Assembly: GCF_010723575.1 (NCBI RefSeq)
Contig: NZ_BLKZ01000002.1
Span: 124,001 to 188,000, forward strand
Length of the DNA stretch: 64,000 nt
Source: Mycobacterium bourgelatii
GTDB lineage: Bacteria > Actinomycetota > Actinomycetes > Mycobacteriales > Mycobacteriaceae
Direction of reading: 5' to 3'
Below are positions 51,791 through 59,993 of this stretch, one piece after another. The position numbers were made by a program, and so were the translations under genes. How positions within the stretch are numbered: the stretch's first letter is position 1; each line of letters begins with the position of its first letter. Under the pieces are notes generated by a model. It was given only the letters and a program-made list of their open reading frames with translations. It had not been told where the DNA came from and made no database searches.

Positions 51791-52648
51791 GTGACCGTCT
51801 CCGACTCGGACGCGCAGCAGCAACCCTCGCCGCAGACGCCCGAATCAGCCGTCCCGCACGCCCGCACTGCCGCCTTCTTCGACTTGGACAAAACCATCAT
51901 CGCCAAGTCCAGCACGTTGGCGTTCAGCAAACCTTTCTTCGCCCAAGGTCTGCTCAACCGCCGCGCGGTGCTGAAGTCCAGCTATGCGCAGTTCCTATTT
52001 CTGCTGTCCGGCGCCGACCATGACCAGATGGATCGGATGCGCGCCCACCTGGCCAACATGTGCATCGGCTGGGACGTGGAACAGGTCAAATCGATCGTCA
52101 ACGAGACACTGCACGACATCGTGACTCCACTCGTTTTCGCCGAGGCCGCCGACCTCATCGCCGGCCACAAGCTGTGCGGCCGCGACGTCGTCGTGGTGTC
52201 GGCATCCGGCGAGGAGATCGTCGCACCAATTGCCCGAGCGCTCGGGGCGACCCACGCGATGGCGACCCGAATGGTCGTCGAAGACGGCAAGTACACCGGC
52301 GAGATCGAGTTCTACTGCTACGGCGAAGGAAAGGTTCAGGCGATCCGCGAGCTGGCCGCCCGTGAGGGCTATCCGCTCGAACACTGCTACGCGTACTCCG
52401 ACTCGATCACCGATCTGCCCATGCTCGAAGCCGTCGGCCACCCGTCGGTGGTCAACCCCGACCGGGCGTTGCGCAAGGAGGCTATCGAACGCGGGTGGTC
52501 GATCTTGTCCTTCTCGCGTCCGGTGTCGCTGCGGGATCGCATCCCGGCGCCGTCGGGTGCCGCGATCGCCACCACCGCCGCCGTCGGCGTCAGCGCCCTG
52601 GCCGCCGGCGCGGTGACGTACGCGCTGCTGCGCCGCTTCGCGTTCTAG
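51791..52648 (+). CDS. HAD-superfamily (subfamily IB) phosphatase, SerB-like (Rv3661 homologue)
   Basis: 285 residues from the GTG at 51791. HAD motifs: FFDLDKTI (about 29-36), VVSASGEE (motif II) and YSDSITDLPML (motif IV), with GKVQAIRELA (motif III Lys). Closest to the IB hydrolases related to phosphoserine phosphatase, but the DLDKT variant and the added C-terminal helix (TTAAVGVSALAAGAVTYALL) set it apart; substrate unknown. Flanked by two structured RNAs, B11/6C before and an Ms1-type RNA after it. Confidence 0.88.
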   Translation: MTVSDSDAQQQPSPQTPESAVPHARTAAFFDLDKTIIAKSSTLAFSKPFFAQGLLNRRAVLKSSYAQFLFLLSGADHDQMDRMRAHLANMCIGWDVEQVKSIVNETLHDIVTPLVFAEAADLIAGHKLCGRDVVVVSASGEEIVAPIARALGATHAMATRMVVEDGKYTGEIEFYCYGEGKVQAIRELAAREGYPLEHCYAYSDSITDLPMLEAVGHPSVVNPDRALRKEAIERGWSILSFSRPVSLRDRIPAPSGAAIATTAAVGVSALAAGAVTYALLRRFAF

Positions 52649-52738
52649 CACTCGCGTCCCAACTTTCCCAAGTGCCTCGCCAGCAAACGGTTACCCGCGC
52701 AATATCAAGGTGTTTCATAAGTTTCACGTAGCTAGCCC

Positions 52739-52767
52739 TTGCTGTGCTAGTGGTCTAGTAGTACAAA
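52739..52767 (+). promoter_or_regulatory. Probable promoter of the Ms1-type RNA
   Basis: TTGCTG (52739-52744) and TACAAA (52762-52767) separated by 17 bases. A start about 7 bases further on gives an RNA of about 300 nt to the terminator. Confidence 0.45.
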
Positions 52768-52774
52768 GGAACCA

Positions 52775-53076
52775 CGGCAGCTCGGTAAGGCCAAGGCCGA
52801 TCCGGAAGAGAAGGATCGTTCTCCCGACCCGAGCACCCAGCACGGTTCTCGGCACCCACGCGGAGTCATAGCCGCGATAATGGCAGAAGTGTTGCGGGCC
52901 TGCGTAATTGCGAATATCGGAAGGCGTCGACGGCCCTTTGGGTGGGGTTGCAGCCGGAAGGTTCGTAAAAGCGCCGAGGCCAACCCACGCAGCCCATAGG
53001 TGCACGCTTGGTAACCGGGAACCGTGTTGGCGGGCGGCGATTCGAAATCCTTCGGTCGCCGCCCGCTTTACGTTTT
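52775..53076 (+). ncRNA. Ms1 / MTS2823-type small RNA (estimated ends)
   Basis: The 435 bases between the HAD phosphatase and the Fic-like gene lack a credible protein and end in a strong terminator, 11-bp stem GCGGGCGGCGA/TCGCCGCCCGC (53030-53066), then TTTACGTTTT. In M. tuberculosis the abundant sRNA MTS2823, homologue of Ms1 which binds RNA polymerase core, occupies the same gap downstream of Rv3661 on the plus strand with about 300 nt. Here the distance from the putative promoter to the terminator is about 302. Identification rests on position, size and terminator; primary sequence was not compared. Confidence 0.75.
53030..53076 (+). terminator. Intrinsic terminator of the Ms1-type RNA
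   Basis: Perfect 11-bp stem GCGGGCGGCGA (53030-53040) / TCGCCGCCCGC (53056-53066), 15-base loop, followed by TTTACGTTTT on the plus strand. On the opposite strand there is no U-tract. Confidence 0.85.
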
Positions 53077-53083
53077 GGCCCAA

Positions 53084-53851
53084 CTATTTTCGCGAATCGC
53101 CAGCTACCGAATCGGCGATCGCCAGCGCTTCTTGCGCGCCCGCCTGCAGGGCCCGGCAACACAACACCAACCACGCCCCCACACCGCTGGACGTGCCCTC
53201 GGCGAACCCTCGCGCAGCATTGCGGTAGTCCACTGGTTGGCGCATCCACCGAACCTCGGGGACCCCGAGTCCGTGCGGATCCAACCCCGTAGCAATCGTC
53301 ACCAACCGCGACACCGCGCGCGCCACCACGCCGTCAGCACTGCCAAACGGCTTCAGCGTCAACAGTTCTCCGTGCGCGACGGCGGCAACCACCGGAGCCG
53401 ACGCCCGAGTGGGACGGGTGACCACATCGGCGAGCAGCTCCAGCCGCGGCCCGATCTCAGCATCGACCCGGGGGCGTCCCAACTGGTCGGGATCGACCTG
53501 ATCGGCGGCCGCGAGCATGTGCAGCCGCGCCAGCGCTTGCAGCGGCGCGTTCTGCCACACGCCGATCAGCGTGCCCACCCCGCCTTCCAGCGCCTGCGCC
53601 ACGCGCAGCGCGCCGGCGAACACAGGGTCACTGACGGCACCGGCGTCGGCCAGGTCCTCCAATCGCACCGGACCACCGTCGAGCACCGAGGAGGCCCGTG
53701 CCGCCCGGAGCGATGCCTCGGCCGCGGTCACCGGCCAGCCCCGCAGGTTGGCCCGGTGGCGGTGTGCCCGTCCCAACGCCTCGCGTGCCCGGTCGCTGGC
53801 TTCCGCGACACCGGGCAGGTCCATCAGAGCAGCGAGCGGATCAGCCGTCAC
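53084..53851 (-). CDS. Fic-fold-like protein with degenerate active site (Rv3662c homologue)
   Basis: 255 residues, GTG start at 53851. Residues about 50-60 (RAARASSVLDGG) resemble the SSxIEG inhibitory-helix motif of class II Fic proteins. Residues 158-178 (VAHGELLTLKPFGSADGVVAR) align with the Fic core HPFxDGNGRxxR at the same spacing, but the catalytic His is Lys and the phosphate-binding DGNGR is largely lost. AMP transfer is therefore unlikely; a scaffold or binding role is more plausible. The M. tuberculosis homologue is annotated only as conserved. It lies 11 bases after dppD on the same strand and may be read from the dpp operon. Confidence 0.7.
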   Translation of the reverse strand: MTADPLAALMDLPGVAEASDRAREALGRAHRHRANLRGWPVTAAEASLRAARASSVLDGGPVRLEDLADAGAVSDPVFAGALRVAQALEGGVGTLIGVWQNAPLQALARLHMLAAADQVDPDQLGRPRVDAEIGPRLELLADVVTRPTRASAPVVAAVAHGELLTLKPFGSADGVVARAVSRLVTIATGLDPHGLGVPEVRWMRQPVDYRNAARGFAEGTSSGVGAWLVLCCRALQAGAQEALAIADSVAGDSRK

Positions 53852-53862
53852 AGGGTGCCAAC

Positions 53863-55545
53863 CTAGCCGGACGCGGCGCGGGCGCCGGGAATGGCCTCGA
53901 GCAACTGCCGCGTGTACTCATGATTTGGTCGGGTGAAGACCTCCTCGGTGGGCGCATGTTCCACCACCCGACCGCCGCGCATCACCAGCACGTCGTCGGA
54001 GATCTGCCTGATCACGGCCAGATCGTGACTGATGAACAGGTACGTCAGCCCCAGGCTGGCCTGCAGGTCCGCCAACAGTTTCAGGATCTGTGCCTGCACC
54101 AGCACGTCGAGAGCCGAGACCGCCTCGTCGCACACCAGCACCTCGGGCCGCAACGCCAACGCCCGGGCGATCGCGACCCGTTGGCGCTGACCCCCCGACA
54201 GCTCGCGTGGCAGCCGACCCAGGACCGACGGCGGCAGCGCCACTTGGTCGGCCAGTTCGCGTACCGCCTGCTGCCGTTGCTTGCGGTCACCGACGCGGTG
54301 GATGCGCAGCGGTTCCTCGATGGCCCGGAAGACGGAGTACATGGGGTCGAGGCTGCTGTACGGGTTCTGGAACACCGGCTGCACGCGGCGACGGAACGCA
54401 AACGCTGCGGCTCGATCCAAGGTGTTGACGTTGTGCACGCCGTCAAGGAGCACCGATCCCGAGGTCGGCTGCAGCAGGCCCAGCACCATGCGCGCCAGGG
54501 TCGATTTCCCCGATCCCGATTCCCCGACGATGGCCAGCGTGCTTGCCCGTTTCAAGCGGAAGGACACGTCGTCGACGGCACGAAACTCCGTGCGCCGCCA
54601 GGGCGCGCCGCGCGACTCGCGGTAGATCTTGGTCAGGTTTTCCACCACGAGAACGTCCTGGTTACCGATTCCGCCGGCGTGTTCGGCGGCGTGTTCGACA
54701 GCCTGTGCCACGACCTGCGAGCGGATCTGGGCCGAACGGGTATCCCGCGCGGTCAGAGACGGGGCTGCGGCCACCAGCCGCTGGGTGTATTCGTGTTGCG
54801 GTTGGCGCAGAATCGCCTGCGCCGGGCCGGATTCCACCACCGTCCCGCGGCGAATGACGACCACCGATTCGGCCCGCTCGGCCGCCAATGCCAGGTCGTG
54901 GGTGATCAGCAGTAAGGCCGTACCCAGCTCGTCGGTGAGCCGCTGCAGGTGATCGAGGACCTGGCGCTGGACCGTGACATCCAGCGCCGACGTGGGCTCG
55001 TCGGCGATCAACAACCGTGGCCTCCCGGCCAGCCCGATGGCGATCAAGGCCCGCTGGCACATGCCGCCGGACAGTTGGTGCGGATATTGCCGGGCCTGTC
55101 GTGTGGGGTCGGGCATGCCTGCCTCGGCGAGCAGTTGCACCGCGCGTTGGTGTTGGTCTCGACCATCGGTGTTGGCCCGCAACGCTTCCCGGATCTGGAA
55201 GCCGACCTTCCACACCGGGTTGAGGTTGGTCATCGGGTCTTGTGGCACATAGCCGATCTCGCGGCCCCTGATCGAGCGCAGCAGTCGCTGGTCAACCTTG
55301 CGCCCGGCCACTGCTATCTCGCGTCCGTCGAACACGATGCGGCCGGCCGTTATTCGGCCACCCGGAGCCAGCAGCCCCAGGATCGCGGCAGCGGCGGTGG
55401 ACTTCCCAGACCCGGATTCGCCTACCACGGCCACGGTCTCACCGCGTCCCACGCTGAAGTCGACGCCACGCACAGCGGGCTCGTCGGCGCCGAATCGGAC
55501 TTCCAGTCCTTCCACCGACAACAACGTGGACTCGGGACCGCTCAT
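53863..55545 (-). CDS. dppD: DppD, duplicated ABC ATPase of a peptide importer
   Basis: 560 residues containing two fused ATPase domains, so it replaces DppD plus DppF. N-terminal domain: Walker A GESGSGKST (about 42-50), signature LSGGMCQRALIA, Walker B LLIADEPTSALD. C-terminal domain: Walker A GESGSGKST (about 350), signature LSGGQRQRVAIA, Walker B LVCDEAVSALD (Ala for the usual Pro). The ATG at 55545 overlaps the dppC stop (ATGA). Oligopeptide/dipeptide subfamily by the SALDVxVQ motif in each half. Cytoplasmic motor of the DppABC importer. Confidence 0.95.
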   Translation of the reverse strand: MSGPESTLLSVEGLEVRFGADEPAVRGVDFSVGRGETVAVVGESGSGKSTAAAAILGLLAPGGRITAGRIVFDGREIAVAGRKVDQRLLRSIRGREIGYVPQDPMTNLNPVWKVGFQIREALRANTDGRDQHQRAVQLLAEAGMPDPTRQARQYPHQLSGGMCQRALIAIGLAGRPRLLIADEPTSALDVTVQRQVLDHLQRLTDELGTALLLITHDLALAAERAESVVVIRRGTVVESGPAQAILRQPQHEYTQRLVAAAPSLTARDTRSAQIRSQVVAQAVEHAAEHAGGIGNQDVLVVENLTKIYRESRGAPWRRTEFRAVDDVSFRLKRASTLAIVGESGSGKSTLARMVLGLLQPTSGSVLLDGVHNVNTLDRAAAFAFRRRVQPVFQNPYSSLDPMYSVFRAIEEPLRIHRVGDRKQRQQAVRELADQVALPPSVLGRLPRELSGGQRQRVAIARALALRPEVLVCDEAVSALDVLVQAQILKLLADLQASLGLTYLFISHDLAVIRQISDDVLVMRGGRVVEHAPTEEVFTRPNHEYTRQLLEAIPGARAASG

Positions 55546-56417
55546 GCTCGCCACGCCCGCGACGACGGGTCCAGAGCGTCGCGGAGCGCATCGCCCATCA
55601 TCATGAACGCAAGCACCGTAATCGCCAGAGCCCCAGCGGGATAGAAGAGTATCGGCGACCCCGCCCGCAGCCGCATCTGCGCGACGTTGATGTCACCGCC
55701 CCAGGACACCACCGACGTCGGCAACCCCACCCCCAGGTAGGACAACGTCGCCTCGGTGACGATGAAGATGCCCAGGGCGATGGTGGCCACCGCGATCACC
55801 GGACCGATCGCATTCGGCAGTGCATGCCGGAGCAGGATCTGGAATTTGCTGAGTCCCAGTGCCTTAGCCGCGACAATGTAGTCACTGCCACGGACTTCCA
55901 GGACGGAGCTTCGAGCGATTCTGGCCACCTGCGGCCAGCCGAACAGGGCCAGGATGACGATCACGGTCCACACCGTGCGGTGACGCAGCACCTGCATGAG
56001 CACAATCGCGGCCAGTAACAACGGCAATCCGAAGAACACGTCGGTAACACGGGAAACGACGGCGTCGATCCAGCCACCGTAGAACCCGGCCAGCGCCCCC
56101 AGGGCGCCGCCGACGACGAACGCGATGAAGGTGGCCCCCAGTCCGACGGCGACCGAGGCTCGCGCACCGTACACGGTGCGCGCATAGATGTCGTGGCCTT
56201 GCAGATCGGTGCCGAACCAGTGCGCCCCCGACGGCGGCAGCATGCTCTGGCTGGGATCGGCATAGGTCGGATCGGCGCTGGTGAACAACGCCGGGAACGC
56301 CGCCACCACCACAACGAGCAGGATCAGCGCGGCGGCCACGATGAACTTCGGCCGCCGGCGCACCTTGCGCCAGATCTCGCGCCAAAAGCCGCCCCGAAAG
56401 CCGTGCTGGTCAGCCAT
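55542..56417 (-). CDS. dppC: DppC, peptide ABC transporter permease
   Basis: 291 residues with six membrane helices and the ATPase-contacting EAA loop (DYIVAAKALGLSKFQILLRHALPN, about residues 170-193). The N-terminus is cytoplasmic and basic (WREIWRKVRRRPKF), as in DppC/OppC permeases, followed by the LPPSGAHWFGTDLQGHDIYART segment typical of the family. It overlaps dppB by 8 bases and dppD by 4. Confidence 0.95.
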   Translation of the reverse strand: MADQHGFRGGFWREIWRKVRRRPKFIVAAALILLVVVVAAFPALFTSADPTYADPSQSMLPPSGAHWFGTDLQGHDIYARTVYGARASVAVGLGATFIAFVVGGALGALAGFYGGWIDAVVSRVTDVFFGLPLLLAAIVLMQVLRHRTVWTVIVILALFGWPQVARIARSSVLEVRGSDYIVAAKALGLSKFQILLRHALPNAIGPVIAVATIALGIFIVTEATLSYLGVGLPTSVVSWGGDINVAQMRLRAGSPILFYPAGALAITVLAFMMMGDALRDALDPSSRAWRA

Positions 56418-57336
56418 AGCGGATCCTCGGGTCCAGGGCCGCGTACAGCAGATCGACCAGCAGATTGGTCACCAGATAGATCACCACCAGGACCGTCACG
56501 ATCGACACCACCGTCGGCGCCTCTTGCCTGGTGACCGCCTGATACAGCACTCCCCCGACACCGTGGATGTTGAAGATGCCCTCGGTCACGATCGCGCCGC
56601 CCATCAGCGCGCCGACGTCGGCACCGAGGAACGTCACCACCGGAATGAGTGAGTTGCGCAGAATGTGCACGACGACCACCCGCGGCCGGGATAATCCCTT
56701 GGCCGTGGCGGTGCGGACGTAATCGGCATGCGCGTTGGCGGCCACCGCGGACCGGGTCAGGCGCACCACATAGGCAAAGGACACCGCCCCCAAGACGATT
56801 CCGGGCAACAACAGACGATCGAACGACGCCCGCGAACCGACCGTCACAGGTGCGATTCCCAGTCGCACGCCGAACACGTACTGCGCCAGGAAACCAAGCA
56901 CGAAGATCGGTATCGCGATGGTGATGAGCCCGGCGATCAACACTGTGGCGTCAAAAATCCCGCCCTGGCGGAGGCCGGCCATCACGCCGAAACCGATGCC
57001 CAACAAGGCCTCTACCACCAGCGCGATGAGGGCCAGCCAGAGCGTGACGGGAAAGGCATGCGCCAGAACGGCACTGACCGGCAAACCGGAGTACGCCCGG
57101 CCCAGGTCCCCATGCAGGAGGCCGCCCAGGTAGCGGAAATACTGCACCAGGAACGGATCGTCGAGATGGTATTGGGCACGCAATTGCGCTGCCACGGCCG
57201 GGGTCAACGGCCGGTCCCCCGCGATCGCGGCCACCGGGTCCCCGGGCAGCAGGAAGACCATGCCGTAGATCAGCAGTGTGGCGCCGAAGAACACCGGCAC
57301 CATCACCGCGACACGACGCGCTATGTACCAGCCCAT
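56410..57336 (-). CDS. dppB: DppB, peptide ABC transporter permease
   Basis: 308 residues, six helices. GWYIARRVAVMVPVFFGATLLIYGMVFLLPGDP is the usual DppB/OppB start and the EAA loop is DYVRTATAKGLSRPRVVVVHILRNSLIPV (about 195-223). It starts one base after the dppA stop and overlaps dppC, so dppA-dppB-dppC-dppD is one operon. Confidence 0.95.
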   Translation of the reverse strand: MGWYIARRVAVMVPVFFGATLLIYGMVFLLPGDPVAAIAGDRPLTPAVAAQLRAQYHLDDPFLVQYFRYLGGLLHGDLGRAYSGLPVSAVLAHAFPVTLWLALIALVVEALLGIGFGVMAGLRQGGIFDATVLIAGLITIAIPIFVLGFLAQYVFGVRLGIAPVTVGSRASFDRLLLPGIVLGAVSFAYVVRLTRSAVAANAHADYVRTATAKGLSRPRVVVVHILRNSLIPVVTFLGADVGALMGGAIVTEGIFNIHGVGGVLYQAVTRQEAPTVVSIVTVLVVIYLVTNLLVDLLYAALDPRIRYG

Positions 57337-57337
57337 C

Positions 57338-58990
57338 TCACGCCTTCACGATGTTCTCGTAGTCGGGCAGACCATTCCAGGTGACGTTGACGTTGCTCAC
57401 TTCGGACGACCACCCGACGACGGCGTTGTAATACCACAGCGGCACAACGGGCATGTCGTGGAACAGTATTCGCTGGGCGGCGTTCGCCAGGGTCGCGGCC
57501 CCGCTCAGGGTGGGAGCGGCTTCGGCGGCCGCCAGCGCCGCATCGAACTCCCGGCTGGAGTATCCGACGTCGTTGGATCCGGCGCCGGTGGCATACAACG
57601 GAGCAAGGAACTCGATCATCGACGGGTAGTCACCTATCCAGCCCGCCCGGAAAGCGGTGGTGATTGTGCGGTTGGTGATCTGGGTGCGGTAACCGGCGAA
57701 GGTAGGGTGCGGCGCTCCGGTCACGTCGATGCCCAGTACGTTCTTGATGCTGTTGGCCACCGCGTCGACCCACTCCTGATGGCCGCTGTCGGCGTTGTAG
57801 GCGATGGCGTATCGGCCCGTCCACGGCGAGATCCCATTGGCCTGCGCCCAAAGTTGGCGGGCCCGTTCGGGGTTGAAGTCCAGCGCGTCGCTACCCGGGA
57901 TGTTCGGGTCGAACCCCGGTAATGAGGGGGCGGTGAAATCACGTGCGGGGCTGCGGGTCCCGTTGAAGATCTGCTGGCATATCTGCGCACGGTTGATGGC
58001 CGCCGCCAGTGCCAGCCGGCGCAATCTGCCTTCTTCGCCGCCGAAATGGGGTAGGCGCAGCGGAGTGTCCAAGGATTGGGTCACCGCAACGGGTTTGCTG
58101 GTGAAGTTGTCTCCCAGATCGCGCTGATAGACAGTCAGCGCGCTGGACGGAATCGTGTCCAGCACATCGAGATTGCCGGACAGCAGGTCGGAGTAGGCGG
58201 TCTCGAGATTGGCGTAGAACTCGAATCGCAGGCCCTTGTTGCGGGGCTTTCGGTTGCCGTGATAGTCGGGGTTGGGCACCAGGTCGATCTTGACGTTGTG
58301 TTCCCACGCGGGCCCGTCCGGACTGCTGGCAAGCTTGTAGGGACCGTTGCCAATTGGGTTGTGACCAAAAGCCGCCATGTCCCGGAATGCCGCATCGGGC
58401 ATCGGGTAGAAGGCGCTGTGCCCTAATCGCAAGGCGAAGTCGATGGTCGGCGCCTTGAGCCGCACGGTGAACTCGAGATCGTTGACCACGCGCAGGCCGG
58501 ACATCGTGGTAGTCGGTTTGCCATCAGTAGTCGGTTTGCCGTCCCCGGGGGCGCCGGCCACTTCGTCGAAACCCTCGATAGGGCGGAAGAAGTCCTGCTG
58601 CAGTTGGGCGTTGGTGCTCAGCGCCCCATAATTCCAGGCGTTGACAAAGGAGTGGGCCGTGACAGGTGAGCCGTCGGTGAACTTCCAACCCGGCTTCAAC
58701 AAGATCCGGTAGTTGACGTTGTCGGTGGTCTCGATTGACTGGGCGACCTCCGGTAACGGGTTGCCATCGGCGTCATAGGACATCAGGCCGGCGAACAACC
58801 GGTCGAGGATGCGGCCACCCAGGCTGTCGTTGGTGCCGGTCGGTACCAGCGGGTTGGGTGGCTCCCCGCCGTTGACCAACACCACGTCGGGGCTCAGCAC
58901 GCCGCCACCACAGGCGGCCACCGGTGCGACCGCCAGCACTGCAACCACGACAGTGCTCAAGGCGGCCCGTACAGCCCGCATCCGCCGCAT
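57338..58990 (-). CDS. dppA: DppA, peptide-binding lipoprotein (SBP family 5)
   Basis: 550 residues from the ATG at 58990. Lipoprotein signal with lipobox VAAC (Cys about residue 27), then a family 5 solute-binding protein: VVLVNGGEPPNPLVPTG, DGSPVTAHSFVNAWNY, NPIGNGPYKL and RFEFYANLETAYSDLLSGNLDV. In M. tuberculosis the DppABCD system is reported to take up peptides and to assist heme acquisition. A repeated GKPTTDGKPTT (about residues 160-170) is coded by a 15-base direct repeat at about 58507-58543 and appears to be an insertion relative to the M. tuberculosis protein. Confidence 0.95.
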   Translation of the reverse strand: MRRMRAVRAALSTVVVAVLAVAPVAACGGGVLSPDVVLVNGGEPPNPLVPTGTNDSLGGRILDRLFAGLMSYDADGNPLPEVAQSIETTDNVNYRILLKPGWKFTDGSPVTAHSFVNAWNYGALSTNAQLQQDFFRPIEGFDEVAGAPGDGKPTTDGKPTTTMSGLRVVNDLEFTVRLKAPTIDFALRLGHSAFYPMPDAAFRDMAAFGHNPIGNGPYKLASSPDGPAWEHNVKIDLVPNPDYHGNRKPRNKGLRFEFYANLETAYSDLLSGNLDVLDTIPSSALTVYQRDLGDNFTSKPVAVTQSLDTPLRLPHFGGEEGRLRRLALAAAINRAQICQQIFNGTRSPARDFTAPSLPGFDPNIPGSDALDFNPERARQLWAQANGISPWTGRYAIAYNADSGHQEWVDAVANSIKNVLGIDVTGAPHPTFAGYRTQITNRTITTAFRAGWIGDYPSMIEFLAPLYATGAGSNDVGYSSREFDAALAAAEAAPTLSGAATLANAAQRILFHDMPVVPLWYYNAVVGWSSEVSNVNVTWNGLPDYENIVKA

Positions 58991-59119
58991 GACAGCGACC
59001 CTAGGCCCCGGCCCAGGTGGTGCGTCGGCGGACACGCATCGGAACGGGGCCTGCCAGGGGCCATCGCTCGTCGCAGCCTTGCTCGGCGAGTTCGAGGGCG
59101 ACCCCCTAGAATCCCCTCA

Positions 59120-59389
59120 ATGACCGCCACCTATCTCGCCGCGCCTAGCGGTGTTTTCCAAGCGGCATTTCTGGTGGCGGCGCTCGGCGTTCCCACAGTT
59201 GGCTGGATCCTGCTGGTTGTGGGCCTGAAGCAGCGCGCGCACAGCCGTCCGCAACCAGAAATCCGCCGCAAGGAAGACCCGACGCCGCTAGAAGACCGAC
59301 CATCGGGCAACAAGTTCATCGGCGTCGGCGCCGCGCTGATCGCGGTCGGGGTGTTGGTGATTGCTGCACGTCTGATCACTGCCGCCTAG
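59120..59389 (+). CDS. Small two-helix membrane protein, hypothetical
   Basis: 89 residues: helix 1 (AAFLVAALGVPTVGWILLVVGL), a charged cytoplasmic-type loop (RPQPEIRRKEDPTPLEDRPSG) and helix 2 (FIGVGAALIAVGVLVIAARLI). No family recognised. Composition is typical of coding DNA here and the gap would otherwise be long. It is divergent from dppA across 129 bases and followed 42 bases later by the DUF4232 gene. Confidence 0.65.
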   Translation: MTATYLAAPSGVFQAAFLVAALGVPTVGWILLVVGLKQRAHSRPQPEIRRKEDPTPLEDRPSGNKFIGVGAALIAVGVLVIAARLITAA

Positions 59390-59431
59390 ACAATCTAGGC
59401 AATTTGCCGCGGGTAGCGGATAATCACCGTT

Positions 59432-59983
59432 GTGTCCCGACCCCTAATGAGGCAGGTCACCGCTGTTGCAGCCGTGGCAGGCTGCGCCGCGTCCGGTGCA
59501 ACCGCCTGGGTCGCACGCGCAGACGACGTCAACTTTGCCCCGCCCTGCCCGGCCGAAAAGCTCGCGATGAGCGCAGACCCAGCCGAGGCCGCCGCCGGAC
59601 ATCGCGGCGTCACGCTGACCTTCACCCTGATCGCGGACGCCGACGCATGCACCCTCACCGGCTACCCGCAGGTGCACACGGGCGCCGGCGGTCCGCTGGT
59701 TCAGGCCGAGCCCACCCTGCGCGGATACATGGGCGGCCTGCCGGCCGGGACCGAGACCCCGCCTGCGGTCACGTTGATGCCGTCGCAACAGGCGCGCGCT
59801 GTCGTCGAGGGCATGGCGACCGACGGCACGGGCAAGCCGTGCCCCACCTATACCGAGCTGCTGGTAGCTCCGCCCAACAGCACGACGACGGTCACCCTCC
59901 CGGTTTCCATCGAGGCCTGCCAGCTGCAGGTCCATCCCGTCAGCGAGACGGCTGCGGGTACCGGTCGGTTGCCGTCGCGCTAG
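59432..59983 (+). CDS. Secreted DUF4232-type protein
   Basis: 183 residues from the GTG at 59432; the ATG at 59447 is an alternative. Signal peptide MRQVTAVAAVAGCAASGATAWVARA with cleavage near ADDVN. The mature part shows the DUF4232 pattern: PCPAEKL, GVTLTFTLIADADACTLTGYPQV, and VVEGMATDGTGKPCPTYTELLVAPP, with four Cys likely forming disulfides. Function unknown; exported. Ends 10 bases before acs and may be co-transcribed with it. Confidence 0.85.
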   Translation: MSRPLMRQVTAVAAVAGCAASGATAWVARADDVNFAPPCPAEKLAMSADPAEAAAGHRGVTLTFTLIADADACTLTGYPQVHTGAGGPLVQAEPTLRGYMGGLPAGTETPPAVTLMPSQQARAVVEGMATDGTGKPCPTYTELLVAPPNSTTTVTLPVSIEACQLQVHPVSETAAGTGRLPSR

Positions 59984-59993
59984 CCTCTCAGGA

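Noticed and set aside
51575..51823. 82-codon minus-strand open frame across the 6C RNA
   Set aside because: The region is better explained by RNA hairpins, promoter and terminator; codon use is poor.
53024..53866. 280-codon plus-strand open frame opposite the Fic-like gene
   Set aside because: Antisense shadow; the minus-strand frame aligns with a conserved M. tuberculosis protein.
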